Part shown: positions 24,482 to 32,333 of the stretch, piece after piece
Layout of the letters: the number at the start of each line of letters is the position of its first letter
How positions within the stretch are numbered: position 1 is the stretch's first letter
From: Streptomyces griseocarneus
Lineage (GTDB): Bacteria > Actinomycetota > Actinomycetes > Streptomycetales > Streptomycetaceae
Reading direction: 5' to 3'
Length of the DNA stretch: 64,000 nucleotides
Assembly: GCF_014655595.1 (NCBI RefSeq)
Contig: NZ_BNBL01000006.1
Coordinates: 61,894-125,893, forward strand
The notes under the pieces: model-generated
The model's database searches: none
Told to the model about the DNA's origin: nothing
Seen by the model: only the letters and a program-made list of their open reading frames with translations
Position numbers and translations under genes: made by a program

Positions 24482-25336
24482 ATGACCATCGAGCTGCGGC
24501 ACCTGCGTGCCTTCCTCGCCATCGCCGAGGCGGGCACCATCACCCGCGCCGCCGCCCACCTCCATCTGACCCAGCCGGCGCTCTCCCGCACCCTGCGCCA
24601 GCTCGAGGACCACCTCGGCGCCCGCCTCGTCGACCGCTCCACCCACCACCTCGAGCTCACCGCCGAAGGCCACGCCTTCCGCGACAGAGCCCTCGCGGCC
24701 CTCTCCGCCGTCGAGACCGCCCTCGACCCCAGGGGACTGAGAAGCCGGCCCCTGCGCCTGGGCCACACCTGGGCGGCGCTCGGCGACCACACCGTCCCCT
24801 TGCTGCGCCGCTGGGACGAAACACGCCCCGACGTACCGCTGGAGCTGCTCCGCGTCGACGACCGCACGGCCGGCCTCACGCAGGGCAAGGTCGACGCGGC
24901 CCTGCTGCGCGGCCCGGTCACCTCGGCCGGGCTCCGCACGGAGCCGCTGTTGTGGGAGGAGCGGGTGGTGGTCATGCCGGCGGACAGCCCGCTGGCGACC
25001 CTTCCCCGGGTCACCCTCGCAGACCTCGCCGCCTATCCGATCGCCCTCAACACCGTCTCCGGCACCACGACGAAGGACCTGTGGCCGCCGACGGCCCGGC
25101 CCGCCGCGACCATCGAGGTGACCAACACCGACGAATGGCTCATCGCCATCGCCGCGGGCCGCGCCATGGGGGTCACCACGTCGGCCACCCCCAGCAACCA
25201 CACGCACCCCTCGCTGGTCTACCGCCCGCTCGCGGACGCGCCGGCCGTTCCCGTCGTCCTCGCCTGGCGCGACGGACTGGGACACCCGGCCATCCCCGAC
25301 CTGGTGGCACTCGCACACCAGATCCTCGCGGCCTGA
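24482..25336 (+). CDS. LysR-family transcriptional regulator
   Basis: 284 aa. The N-terminal HTH is LRAFLAIAEAGTITRAAAHLHLTQPALSRTLRQLE, followed by a periplasmic-binding-like effector domain ending PDLVALAHQILAA. ATG at 24482 lies eight bases after TATGCT, with a weak CCGAGG between. It is divergently arranged with the EamA transporter, the usual LysR-target layout. The effector is unknown. Confidence 0.85.
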   Translation: MTIELRHLRAFLAIAEAGTITRAAAHLHLTQPALSRTLRQLEDHLGARLVDRSTHHLELTAEGHAFRDRALAALSAVETALDPRGLRSRPLRLGHTWAALGDHTVPLLRRWDETRPDVPLELLRVDDRTAGLTQGKVDAALLRGPVTSAGLRTEPLLWEERVVVMPADSPLATLPRVTLADLAAYPIALNTVSGTTTKDLWPPTARPAATIEVTNTDEWLIAIAAGRAMGVTTSATPSNHTHPSLVYRPLADAPAVPVVLAWRDGLGHPAIPDLVALAHQILAA

Positions 25337-25363
25337 GAGCCTCCTGCCGGGGCGGGCCGCGCG

Positions 25364-26260
25364 CTACCAGCGCATGGCGGTGAAGTCGACGGGCCGGGGC
25401 TCGAGCGCCTGGGTACGAGCCGTCAGGCCGCGCAGCCGCCGGCCCATCTCCGGCGCGGACAGCCGCTTGCGGTCGCCGTGGCCCGGCAGCACCCACTCGA
25501 AGCGCAGCCTTTCGGCCGTACGGACCAGGGAGGCGGCGAGCTCCACGACCGAGTACCAGACGACGTTGTCCGCCACCTCCAGGTCGCCCGTCGTGCGCGA
25601 CCAGTAGAAGCTGTCGCCACTGAAGCAGTACCGGTCGTCGGCGACGTAGAGCACGCTGCCCAGCGTGTGCCCCGGGAGCGGGTGGACGACCACCCCTTCG
25701 GCGATCTCGACCGGATCGGTCCCGCGCAGGACGTGGTCGGCGTCGGGCGCCGCGTCGAGGTCGCCCTCATGGATCCACAGCCGGGCCCCGAACCGGTCCG
25801 CGTATTGGCGCCCGTGCGCGGCGTGGTCCCGGTGTGTGAGCAGGACGTCGGTGATGGGCCCCTCGCTCGCCGCCTCGTAGCGGTCCGCCAGGGCGGAGCT
25901 CCAGCGCGGGGTGTCGATCATCATCGTGGTGCCGGACGGTCGCCGGAGCAGATACGAGTTCGCGGCGGCGGTGTGGGGCGAGTTGTGCCCGCAGAGGGAG
26001 ACGGTGTCGTCGAGGGCGAGGGGGAACGGATCCAGACCGGGGTCGAGGCGGTGTTCGGCGTGGCGGATGGAACGGGTGTGACACGCGTACGCGGCCGTGT
26101 GCATCTGCCGCACCTCCGCCTCCGTACGCGGCTGCCGCACCACTTCCGCGCGCCCGTCGACCTCGCCGATGAGGCCGGGCGCGAGCTGCCGGGCGACGTC
26201 GCAGTTCGTACACCGCGAGTCGACGTACCATCCGCCGGTCTGGGGTGACGCTGTTTCCAC
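25364..26260 (-). CDS. MBL-fold metallohydrolase with an N-terminal ferredoxin-like domain
   Basis: 298 aa. Residues about 8-70 resemble a single-cluster ferredoxin (WYVDSRCTNCDVARQLAPG...AYACHTRSIR). Related fusions have CxxCxxC, but here the third Cys is Ala and only three Cys remain. The C-terminal part is a metallo-beta-lactamase fold with LLTHRDHAAHG in place of the standard THxHxDH, then PLPGHTLGS, FSGDSF and LPGHGDR. Both metal sites are therefore atypical. GTG start at 26260 follows GAGGAGA. The substrate is unknown. Confidence 0.75.
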   Translation of the reverse strand: METASPQTGGWYVDSRCTNCDVARQLAPGLIGEVDGRAEVVRQPRTEAEVRQMHTAAYACHTRSIRHAEHRLDPGLDPFPLALDDTVSLCGHNSPHTAAANSYLLRRPSGTTMMIDTPRWSSALADRYEAASEGPITDVLLTHRDHAAHGRQYADRFGARLWIHEGDLDAAPDADHVLRGTDPVEIAEGVVVHPLPGHTLGSVLYVADDRYCFSGDSFYWSRTTGDLEVADNVVWYSVVELAASLVRTAERLRFEWVLPGHGDRKRLSAPEMGRRLRGLTARTQALEPRPVDFTAMRW

Positions 26261-26383
26261 GGGACTCTCCTCACGAGGTGCTCGTTGCGTGGTGTCAGCA
26301 CGCATCAACCAGTGAAGCCCGCGTCGGCCGGAAGGCGAAAGGCCCGCCCGCCCTTGTGCTTTCCGGCGGGACCCGCTCTCACG

Positions 26384-26421
26384 GGCCTCGGCGCAGCCGC
26401 ACGCGCGGCTCCGCCGAGGCC
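26384..26421 (-). terminator. Terminator of the VOC gene
   Basis: 17-base arms GGCCTCGGCGCAGCCGC / GCGGCTCCGCCGAGGCC with one mismatch and a 4-base loop, 14 bp past the minus-strand stop. Confidence 0.75.
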
Positions 26422-26435
26422 GTTGAGCGGGGGCG

Positions 26436-26825
26436 TCAGGCGCCGGCGGGGGCAGCCCATTCGACGAGCTGGACCACGACTCCGTTGGGGTCGGTGACCT
26501 GGAAGAGCCGCTCGCCCCAGGGCTCCTCGCGCAGCGGCATGGTGAGGGTGACGCCCTCGGCGCGCAGCCGGCGCTCCTGCTCCTCGATGCCTGTCACGAC
26601 GAACGCCACGATCAGGCCGGAGGCGCGCTGGTCGCGCTGCTCGGCGGGCAGCACCGGTATGCCGCGCTGCAGCAGGACCAGGTCGACGGCCGCGTCGTCG
26701 CGGGACAGCGAGGCGAAGCCGTCCGCCGCCATGGTCTGCGCGTAGCCGAAGTGCGTGATGAAGAAGTCCCGGGAGGCAGCGACGTCGTCGACGGTCAGGG
26801 ACACGGCGGAAGCGGTGACGTTCAT
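26436..26825 (-). CDS. VOC-superfamily (glyoxalase/bleomycin-resistance-like) protein
   Basis: 129 aa with two beta-alpha-beta-beta-beta modules: VSLTVDDVAASRDFFITHFGY at the start and VTDPNGVVVQLVEW at the end. Members include lyases, dioxygenases and drug-binding resistance proteins, and the sequence does not say which. It is divergent from a TetR regulator with two operator-like dyads in the 146-bp gap, so it is probably the regulated target. Confidence 0.82.
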   Translation of the reverse strand: MNVTASAVSLTVDDVAASRDFFITHFGYAQTMAADGFASLSRDDAAVDLVLLQRGIPVLPAEQRDQRASGLIVAFVVTGIEEQERRLRAEGVTLTMPLREEPWGERLFQVTDPNGVVVQLVEWAAPAGA

Positions 26826-26899
26826 GGGGCTCCTTGGCAGGGCTGTCGCGGTCCGGGTGGGCGGCGAGCGGGAAATGCGTACCCACCGCGTAATCTTGC

Positions 26900-26909
26900 T
26901 ACGAACGTA
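26900..26909. promoter_or_regulatory. Operator-like dyad near the VOC promoter
   Basis: TACG-AA-CGTA, sharing its TTACG/CGTAA half-sites with the dyad at 26947-26963. It is a candidate TetR-family binding site. Confidence 0.5.
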
Positions 26910-26946
26910 AAGTTAACCCCAGGCGATTCCATGCGTCAAGCGAAAA

Positions 26947-26963
26947 CTTACGTCGGATGTAAG
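26947..26963. promoter_or_regulatory. Operator-like dyad overlapping the TetR promoter
   Basis: CTTAC-GTCGGAT-GTAAG. The TAAGAT box (26960-26965), six bases before the regulator ATG, overlaps the right arm, so binding would block its own transcription. Confidence 0.6.
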
Positions 26964-26971
26964 ATTCCTCC

Positions 26972-27613
26972 ATGCGCAGTGAACCCATGGGCCTCAGGGA
27001 GTCCAAGAAGCAGGAGACCAGGCAGTTGATCTCCGCTCACGCGACCAGGCTCTTCATCGAGCAGGGCTTCGAGAGCACGACCATCGCCGAGATCGCCGCC
27101 GCGGCCCGGGTCGCGAAGAAGACCGTCACCAACTACTTCCCGCGCAAGGAAGACCTGGCCCTCGACCACCACGAGGAGTTCGTGACGAGCCTGGCCCGGG
27201 CCGTCGACGACCGCGACCCCGGCGAATCGGCCCTGGACTCACTGCGCCGCGCCTTCGACGGCGCCGTCGAGGACCAGGACCCCGTCGCGGGCTTCGCCGG
27301 GCCGGACTTCTCCCGCATGATCGCCGACAGTCCGACGCTCACCGCACGGCTCCGCGACCTCCACGACCAGCGCGAGGAAGCCCTCGCCCACGCCCTGGCG
27401 GCCGCCACCGACGCCGCCCCCGGCGACATCGTTCCCAGGGCCGCCGCGGCCCAGCTCGGCGCCGCGCACCGCGTCCTGTTCCAGCGGATCCAGGAGCTCA
27501 CCCTCGCCGGGTACGACAACGCCCGTATCGCCGCCCTCGTCGGCGCGGACGCCGGGGCGGTCTTCGGCCTCCTGGAGCCCTCCCTGGCCCACTACGCCAC
27601 CCGCGCCCACTGA
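26972..27613 (+). CDS. TetR-family transcriptional regulator
   Basis: 213 aa. The N-terminal HTH is TTIAEIAAAARVAKKTVTNYFPRKEDL (about 35-60), with a helical ligand domain after it. Its mRNA is likely leaderless from TAAGAT. It is divergent from the VOC protein gene, and shared dyads suggest it represses both itself and that gene. The ligand is unknown; MGLRESKK at residue 6 is an alternative start. Confidence 0.85.
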   Translation: MRSEPMGLRESKKQETRQLISAHATRLFIEQGFESTTIAEIAAAARVAKKTVTNYFPRKEDLALDHHEEFVTSLARAVDDRDPGESALDSLRRAFDGAVEDQDPVAGFAGPDFSRMIADSPTLTARLRDLHDQREEALAHALAAATDAAPGDIVPRAAAAQLGAAHRVLFQRIQELTLAGYDNARIAALVGADAGAVFGLLEPSLAHYATRAH

Positions 27614-27649
27614 CCCGGCCCGGACCGAAGCGGCCCGAACGGACGTGGT

Positions 27650-28165
27650 CTAGCGGAGCCTCTTCTCCAGCCAGGCCACGTCCCAGAACGTGCCGAACTT
27701 CCGCCCGACCTGCTCGAGTACGCCGGCCGGGCGGAAACCGAATCGTTCGTGCAGCCGCATGGACGCCGCGTTGGGCTGGGTGATGCCGGCGTACGCCCGG
27801 TGGACGTCCTCGGTGGCCAGGGCCTCGAAGAGGGCGTCGTAGAGCAGGCCGCCGAGGCCCCGGCCCGTGTGCTCGGGGGCGAGGTAGACGCTGGTCTCGA
27901 CCGACGTCTCGTAGGCCTGCTTGTCGCGGAAGGGGCCGCTCGTGGCGTAGCCGAGGACCGTGCCGGCCTCCTCGGCGACCAGGAGCCGGTGACGGCCGGT
28001 GGCGGGGTGCGCGTCCAGCCACGCGCGGCGGGCCTCGAGGCCGACGGGGGCGATGTCGAAGGTGATCGGGGTGTGGGCCACGTAGTGGTTGTAGATGCCG
28101 GTGAGCGCGACGAGATCGTCGTACGTCCCCGGCCGGACCCGCGTCGCCGTCGTGCTGTCGCGCAT
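27650..28165 (-). CDS. GNAT-family N-acetyltransferase, phosphinothricin acetyltransferase-like
   Basis: 171 aa, matching PAT/Bar length. Conserved stretches include GIYNHYVAHTPITFD, SVYLAPEHTGRGLGGLLYDALF (acetyl-CoA-binding R/Q-x2-G-x-G/A) and ITQPNAASMRLHERFGF. Relatives acetylate phosphinothricin, methionine sulfoximine or similar amino acids; which one here is unknown. ATG at 28165 precedes the accessory region. Confidence 0.82.
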   Translation of the reverse strand: MRDSTTATRVRPGTYDDLVALTGIYNHYVAHTPITFDIAPVGLEARRAWLDAHPATGRHRLLVAEEAGTVLGYATSGPFRDKQAYETSVETSVYLAPEHTGRGLGGLLYDALFEALATEDVHRAYAGITQPNAASMRLHERFGFRPAGVLEQVGRKFGTFWDVAWLEKRLR

Positions 28166-28244
28166 CAGTGCTCCCTCGCCGCCTTCCTGGCGCGGGACGC
28201 TACCCGTGGGCTGTTACGCGCACATTTCGGCTACGGGGCCCCGC

Positions 28245-28364
28245 TCACATCAGCGTCGTGGCGGTGGCGACGACGCGGGCCCTGCGGGGCTCGTCGGGGT
28301 TGCCGTAGCGGACCTCGACGCGGGGGTAGGACCTCAGGAGGGCGGGCGACCCGCGCAACGCCAT
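28245..28364 (-). pseudogene. 39-codon reading frame, possible gene remnant
   Basis: The frame runs from an ATG next to a run of nine G's (28365-28373) and encodes LRSYPRVEVRYGNPDEPRRARVV, which looks like real protein but has no ribosome-binding site. I suspect a fragment of a longer gene, broken or frameshifted at the G-run. No family is recognised. The rest of 28166-28392 shows nothing else. Confidence 0.3.
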
Positions 28365-28392
28365 GGGGGGGGGAAATCCGGCCGACCGTGCG

Positions 28393-28590
28393 CTAGAGAT
28401 CCAGCGGGTCCGGCAGCGAGATCACCTGGATCCCTCCCGCACTGAGCCCGATGGTCCCGTCGAGGTGAGCGTCGACGAGGACGACGTGCACGTCGACGTC
28501 GGCCTGGGCCGGCGCGGCCAGGGCGGCACCGGCCGCGCAGAACAGGGCGGTCGCGGTGAGGGCGGTGAGCATGCGAGGGATGAACTTCAT
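28393..28590 (-). CDS. Small secreted peptide (about 37-aa mature form)
   Basis: 65 aa. Sec signal peptide MLTALTATALFCAAGAALAAPAQA, cleaved near residue 28-30, leaves a short acidic, beta-prone peptide starting DVDVHVVLVDAHLDG. ATG preceded by AGGAGC. It has no paired cysteines and is not a recognisable chaplin or lanthipeptide. It lies at the edge of the accessory region. The function is unknown. Confidence 0.6.
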   Translation of the reverse strand: MKFIPRMLTALTATALFCAAGAALAAPAQADVDVHVVLVDAHLDGTIGLSAGGIQVISLPDPLDL

Positions 28591-28676
28591 GCGGTGCTCC
28601 TTACCGGCGTCGAATCCCCGTCATGCCTCCTCCGCGCGCGAGCGCCACCCCGCACCACCGCGCGCCCCGAGCGGGC

Positions 28677-29142
28677 TCAGCCGTCGCCCGCGGCCGAGGC
28701 GAACTGCCGCTGCTCGGCCTGCTCGAGCCAGGCCAGGTACCAGCGCGTGAACGTCACCGGCTCACCCTTGTCGCCGAGCTTGTCGTCGAGCAGCGGCGCG
28801 AGGTCCACGCCGTCCGCCCGGCCGTCCGACCAGACCCGCCCCCGCTCCGGGCCGCTCACGACCAGCCACTCGCGCAGCGCACACCCGAGGTGCGCGATCA
28901 CGACCGCGCCGGGCGTGCGGCCGCTCGAGGGAAGGGCGGTCCACAAACGCTTTTACGGCGTCGAAAACGGCGGCCACCCGGACCGGACCGGCGTCTGCGT
29001 CCGAGAACGTCGTGAGCAGGGACTCGGGGATGTTCTGGCGCCCCGCCCAGCCCCGCATGGCTGTGAGCCCGCGGTCGACCGCCTGTAGTTCGGGCAGTTC
29101 ACCGGTGGTGCGCACACCGATCAGGACGACTGCACGCTCCAT
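28677..29142 (-). pseudogene. Broken hybrid: caspase-like N-terminus joined out of frame to a SUKH-like C-terminus
   Basis: From ATG 29142 the frame encodes about 68 residues typical of the start of bacterial caspase (peptidase C14) proteins: RAVVLIGVRTTGELPELQAV, then VFDAVKAFVD. The catalytic His-Gly and Cys regions that should follow are absent. From about 28946 a different frame encodes VVIAHLGCALREWLVVSGPE and TFTRWYLAWLEQAE, the end of an SMI1/KNR4 (SUKH) protein. The two pieces meet near 28930-28946. A deletion that fused two genes explains this best. Divergent from the membrane-TPR gene at 29263. Confidence 0.6.
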
Positions 29143-29197
29143 GGCCTCTCCATTCGCGTGCCCTTCATTCGACGGTATCGCAGGTGCTGGAAATCGG

Positions 29198-29262
29198 CCG
29201 ATTTGCCCTCCGCTGGAACCGTAGAAGACTGGAAGTGACGGCCCGAATCACCGGGGGTCGAC
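29198..29262 (+). promoter_or_regulatory. Promoter region of membrane-TPR copy 1
   Basis: CGATTTGCC...CCGTAGAAGACTGGAAGTGACG...GGGGGTCGACATG. The same blocks recur before copy 2 (32268-32333), so this segment was duplicated and conserved. TTGCC and AAGACT are candidate -35 and -10 boxes at 16-bp spacing. Confidence 0.5.
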
Positions 29263-31914
29263 ATGTCTTCTCGGCCTGAGAGGCACGCCACCACCGAAGC
29301 TTCGCTGCTGCCGCTGCCGCATGTGTGGCGGACGGCGGTCTGGACGGGGTTTGCGGCCCTGGCGTTGTTGTCCGCCGTTCACGCGGTCGGACAGCGGAAG
29401 CCTGCGTGGCACGTCACAGGCGACTGGTGGGGGCCGTTCGAGGGGCTCTTCGAATGGGTGATGCAGTGCGTCGTCGGGGTCGCGCGGCTGGTGACGAGCG
29501 AGGGCGACGGGGCCCCGCTGAACGTGCGCCTCGGGTGTCTGTTCCTGCTCATTGTCTGCTTCGTGCTGTGGCGACGGGCCATGCTTGCCCGGAACGCCTA
29601 CCGGCCGGGCCCGGTGGACGTGCAGAAGCTCGTCGCGTCGAGCCCGGAAGTCGAGCAGCAGGTCGAGGGGCTCACGGCGCAGCTGCGCAAGTACCTGTCG
29701 GAGACGAACCTCTACCCGCCGAGTGCGCTCCCGGCCGAAGCACCTGCCGAGAACTTCATCGATTTGCTCGGGGACGTCGACATCGAGCCGAAGAAGCTCG
29801 GCACGAGTCTGCTGCGGCTCTTCAGCCGGCTTCGGCCCAAGGTCGCCTACACGGTGCGCGGCGTGCTGCGGGAGCGGGCGCAGGAGCCCCGGTGCGGTGT
29901 GACGGTCACCGTCACGTCGTACGCCATGAGAGGCAGCCGTACGGAGACGCGCTGGGAGAAGACCTGGGACGCCGTTGTGCGTTCGGCCGGGAACTGGGTG
30001 ATGGCTTCCCTCGTGCCGGTGACCCGGGCCGGCAAGCGGCCGCCGTGGCAGGCGTGGCACGGCCAGGACCTGAAACCGGAGTTGTTCGCCGCCTATCAGG
30101 ACGGCAGACGCCTCAGCAAGGAGCGCAGGCTCGACGACGCGCTGGAGCGCTTCTACACGGCGCTGAGCTTCGATCCCGCGAACCTTTACTTCCGGACTCA
30201 GATCGCCGGCATTCAGGAGAAGCTCTGGCTGCACATGGACGCCCTCGAGACGTATTACGGGGCGATGATGCTGGACGGGTGCACGAACCGGCAACGGGAG
30301 CAGTATCTCGGCCTGGGGCCCTGGGACATCCGCAGGTGGATCCGGCGGTACCGGGGGTGGCGTGCGGGGCTTCTCGAGGTCCGCTACCGCTACGCCGTCG
30401 TGCTGGGTGTCGGTGAACGGCTCGCCAGTGAGTGGTGCACCAGCGACTCCGACAACAACCGCTTCCCGCAGCGGGCACACGCCCGCCGCGAGATCCAGGC
30501 AGCGCTGATCCCTGCCTTTACCGACCGGCACTGGCGGGCCTTCAAGGGCTGGACGAGGGTCACACCGCAGGCGCCGGAGTTGGAGGAGGAGTTGAGGATC
30601 AAGGGCTGGCTCACCAAGCTCCTCGAGGCGCGTGAGGAGGAGTGGCTCATCCGGCTCGTCTTCCAGCAGGCTTGTGTCGACGAGATGCGGCGGATAGCCC
30701 GGGATTCTCCGTGGTCACACCTGCTACCCCTCGTCGATACCCGCCACCGCGGAACCTTCACCCGGGCCTCGCTCCGGCTCAACCGCAAGGTGTGGGCACC
30801 TCTGCGGCTCGCCTGGGCCGACCGTGTCCGCCCGCACGGATCGCCGTGGTTCGGTGTCAAGCTGGCAGGGGTGCCCCCGAACCCGACGTGGCTCAACGAT
30901 GTGAAGCAGCTCGACAAACGGGTCCAGTACGTGCTGGACCGGCGAGTTCTGCACTGGCTGAAGCAGTGGGCCAGGGACTGGCTTTCCTGGTTCCGGCTCC
31001 GGCGGCCGTGGCAAGACAGCTACAACGCGGCCTGCGTCTACGCGGCGGCGATGAACTACCGCCCCTTCAAACCCCAACAGGACCGCCTCGCTCGGCTGGC
31101 CGTGACCGAACTGGAGAACGCGACCAGGACTGACCGGAACGGCTCTCATTCCCTCATGCGTTCATGGGTGCTCATGCAGGACCCCGACCTGAACATGCTG
31201 CGCCGCAAGCCGTGTTTCATCCGGTTCGAGCGTGAGGTCTATCCGCATGCCACTCCTGATCACCACCGCCCGATGGAGCCGGTCGCGGCAGAGACCACGG
31301 CCTACCACCGACGGATTCTCCAAACCGCGGCACGGGTGATGGAGCACACCTGGCGCGTCAGGAGGAAGCAGCTCCTCGCCGAGCCGGACGTCGTCGCCCA
31401 GTGGTTCGCCAGTGAACGCGAGGCATGGGATTGCGTCTACCAGTTCGCCAGGAACGGGGGGCGTGACTGGCGGGTCCGGGAAAGGCTGCTGCAAGCCGTC
31501 CGCGGGATCACCGACCCGGCCCTCTGGGACCGCTACGGGCTGCCGCCCGGCCTGCCCGAGCTGGACGACCTCCTGGACGACGCCAGCCGGTCCGAACCCC
31601 AGAACGCCAAGAAGCGGGTCAAAGAGGCCAGCGAACGCACGAAGGAACTCCTGGACAGCGTCGGGGAGTACGTGGATACCGGGCGTTCGGACGGCAATCC
31701 TTGCGTCTCACCGGTTCACCGCAGCGCGCAGTGGCTTGCCGCGATCAGACGGGATCCCGCCTCCTTCGCTTTGCTGCCGCGGAGTGCGGCCTGGCAGGTG
31801 TGCTGGGACTTTGAGGCCGTGTGGCGCGCGCTCGACGAACATCTCGATCCCGAGAGGGGCGAGGACGACGCCCCCCTGAGGGAGGCGCTGCTCCGCCTTC
31901 GGGAGCCGCCGTAG
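29263..31914 (+). CDS. Membrane-anchored TPR-containing protein of unknown function, copy 1
   Basis: 883 aa. TM1 about 24-43, a hydrophobic helix about 61-77, TM2 about 87-104; the rest is probably cytoplasmic. Residues about 130-255 form a mixed alpha/beta region (RPKVAYTVRGVL, GVTVTVTSYAMRG). TPR-like helices follow at about 272-340 (AAYQDGRRLSKERRLDDALERFYTALSFDPANLY) and about 585-655 (YNAACVYAAAMN, DPDLNMLRRKPCF). The C-terminal 200 residues are helical. No catalytic motif was found. RBS GGGGG five bases before ATG. Copy 2 follows 419 bp later. GC is lower than in flanking core genes. Confidence 0.8.
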   Translation: MSSRPERHATTEASLLPLPHVWRTAVWTGFAALALLSAVHAVGQRKPAWHVTGDWWGPFEGLFEWVMQCVVGVARLVTSEGDGAPLNVRLGCLFLLIVCFVLWRRAMLARNAYRPGPVDVQKLVASSPEVEQQVEGLTAQLRKYLSETNLYPPSALPAEAPAENFIDLLGDVDIEPKKLGTSLLRLFSRLRPKVAYTVRGVLRERAQEPRCGVTVTVTSYAMRGSRTETRWEKTWDAVVRSAGNWVMASLVPVTRAGKRPPWQAWHGQDLKPELFAAYQDGRRLSKERRLDDALERFYTALSFDPANLYFRTQIAGIQEKLWLHMDALETYYGAMMLDGCTNRQREQYLGLGPWDIRRWIRRYRGWRAGLLEVRYRYAVVLGVGERLASEWCTSDSDNNRFPQRAHARREIQAALIPAFTDRHWRAFKGWTRVTPQAPELEEELRIKGWLTKLLEAREEEWLIRLVFQQACVDEMRRIARDSPWSHLLPLVDTRHRGTFTRASLRLNRKVWAPLRLAWADRVRPHGSPWFGVKLAGVPPNPTWLNDVKQLDKRVQYVLDRRVLHWLKQWARDWLSWFRLRRPWQDSYNAACVYAAAMNYRPFKPQQDRLARLAVTELENATRTDRNGSHSLMRSWVLMQDPDLNMLRRKPCFIRFEREVYPHATPDHHRPMEPVAAETTAYHRRILQTAARVMEHTWRVRRKQLLAEPDVVAQWFASEREAWDCVYQFARNGGRDWRVRERLLQAVRGITDPALWDRYGLPPGLPELDDLLDDASRSEPQNAKKRVKEASERTKELLDSVGEYVDTGRSDGNPCVSPVHRSAQWLAAIRRDPASFALLPRSAAWQVCWDFEAVWRALDEHLDPERGEDDAPLREALLRLREPP

Positions 31915-31954
31915 GCCTTGACGGGATGCCGCCTCCGTGTGCCTGCCGTCGGGC

Positions 31955-32014
31955 GGCGGCAGGCGCCTTCGAGGCGTGGGTCTGCAGGTAGGTGACGAAC
32001 GCATCCAGGTCCGC
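31955..32014 (-). pseudogene. Fragment of the 5'-nucleotidase 3' end left by the duplication
   Basis: The minus strand encodes DLDAFVTYLQTHASKAPAA, matching DLDVFVSYLQAHSSPTSPL near the C-terminus of the intact 5'-nucleotidase (35048-36868). Only about 60 bp of similarity remains. The other sequence in the 419-bp gap 31915-32333 is the copy 2 promoter block and otherwise nothing I can assign. Confidence 0.65.
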
Positions 32015-32267
32015 GCGAATCGCTCTCATCGTCGGCGAGCCAGGTCGCCGAGTTCTTGCTCGAACACCGGTCCAGTCGGGTGGAATTCGGGGGTTCACCA
32101 TTGATCACTTATGTCGCGCGGTTGCTGCTCCGCTCCCTGGGCGGGGCGCACGACCTTGGCCGGGCCCGTGACGGGTGGGGCGGTTCCTGGGTGCTGATGA
32201 GTTCGCCATCCACGTGGTCAGGGTGCCACGAGGTGTGACATCGGCGCGTCAGTGCGGTGAAGGACCG

Positions 32268-32333
32268 CCCGATTTGCCTGCTACAGGATCCGTAGAAGAC
32301 TGGAAGTGACGACCCGAGCGGTTGGGGGTCGAC
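32268..32333 (+). promoter_or_regulatory. Promoter region of membrane-TPR copy 2
   Basis: CCCGATTTGCCT...CCGTAGAAGACTGGAAGTGACG...GGGGGTCGACATG, the duplicated counterpart of 29198-29262. Confidence 0.5.

Noticed and set aside
29248..30531. 427-aa minus-strand frame opposite membrane-TPR copy 1
   Set aside because: A similar frame opposite copy 2 only mirrors the duplicated coding strand; no start signal or domain.
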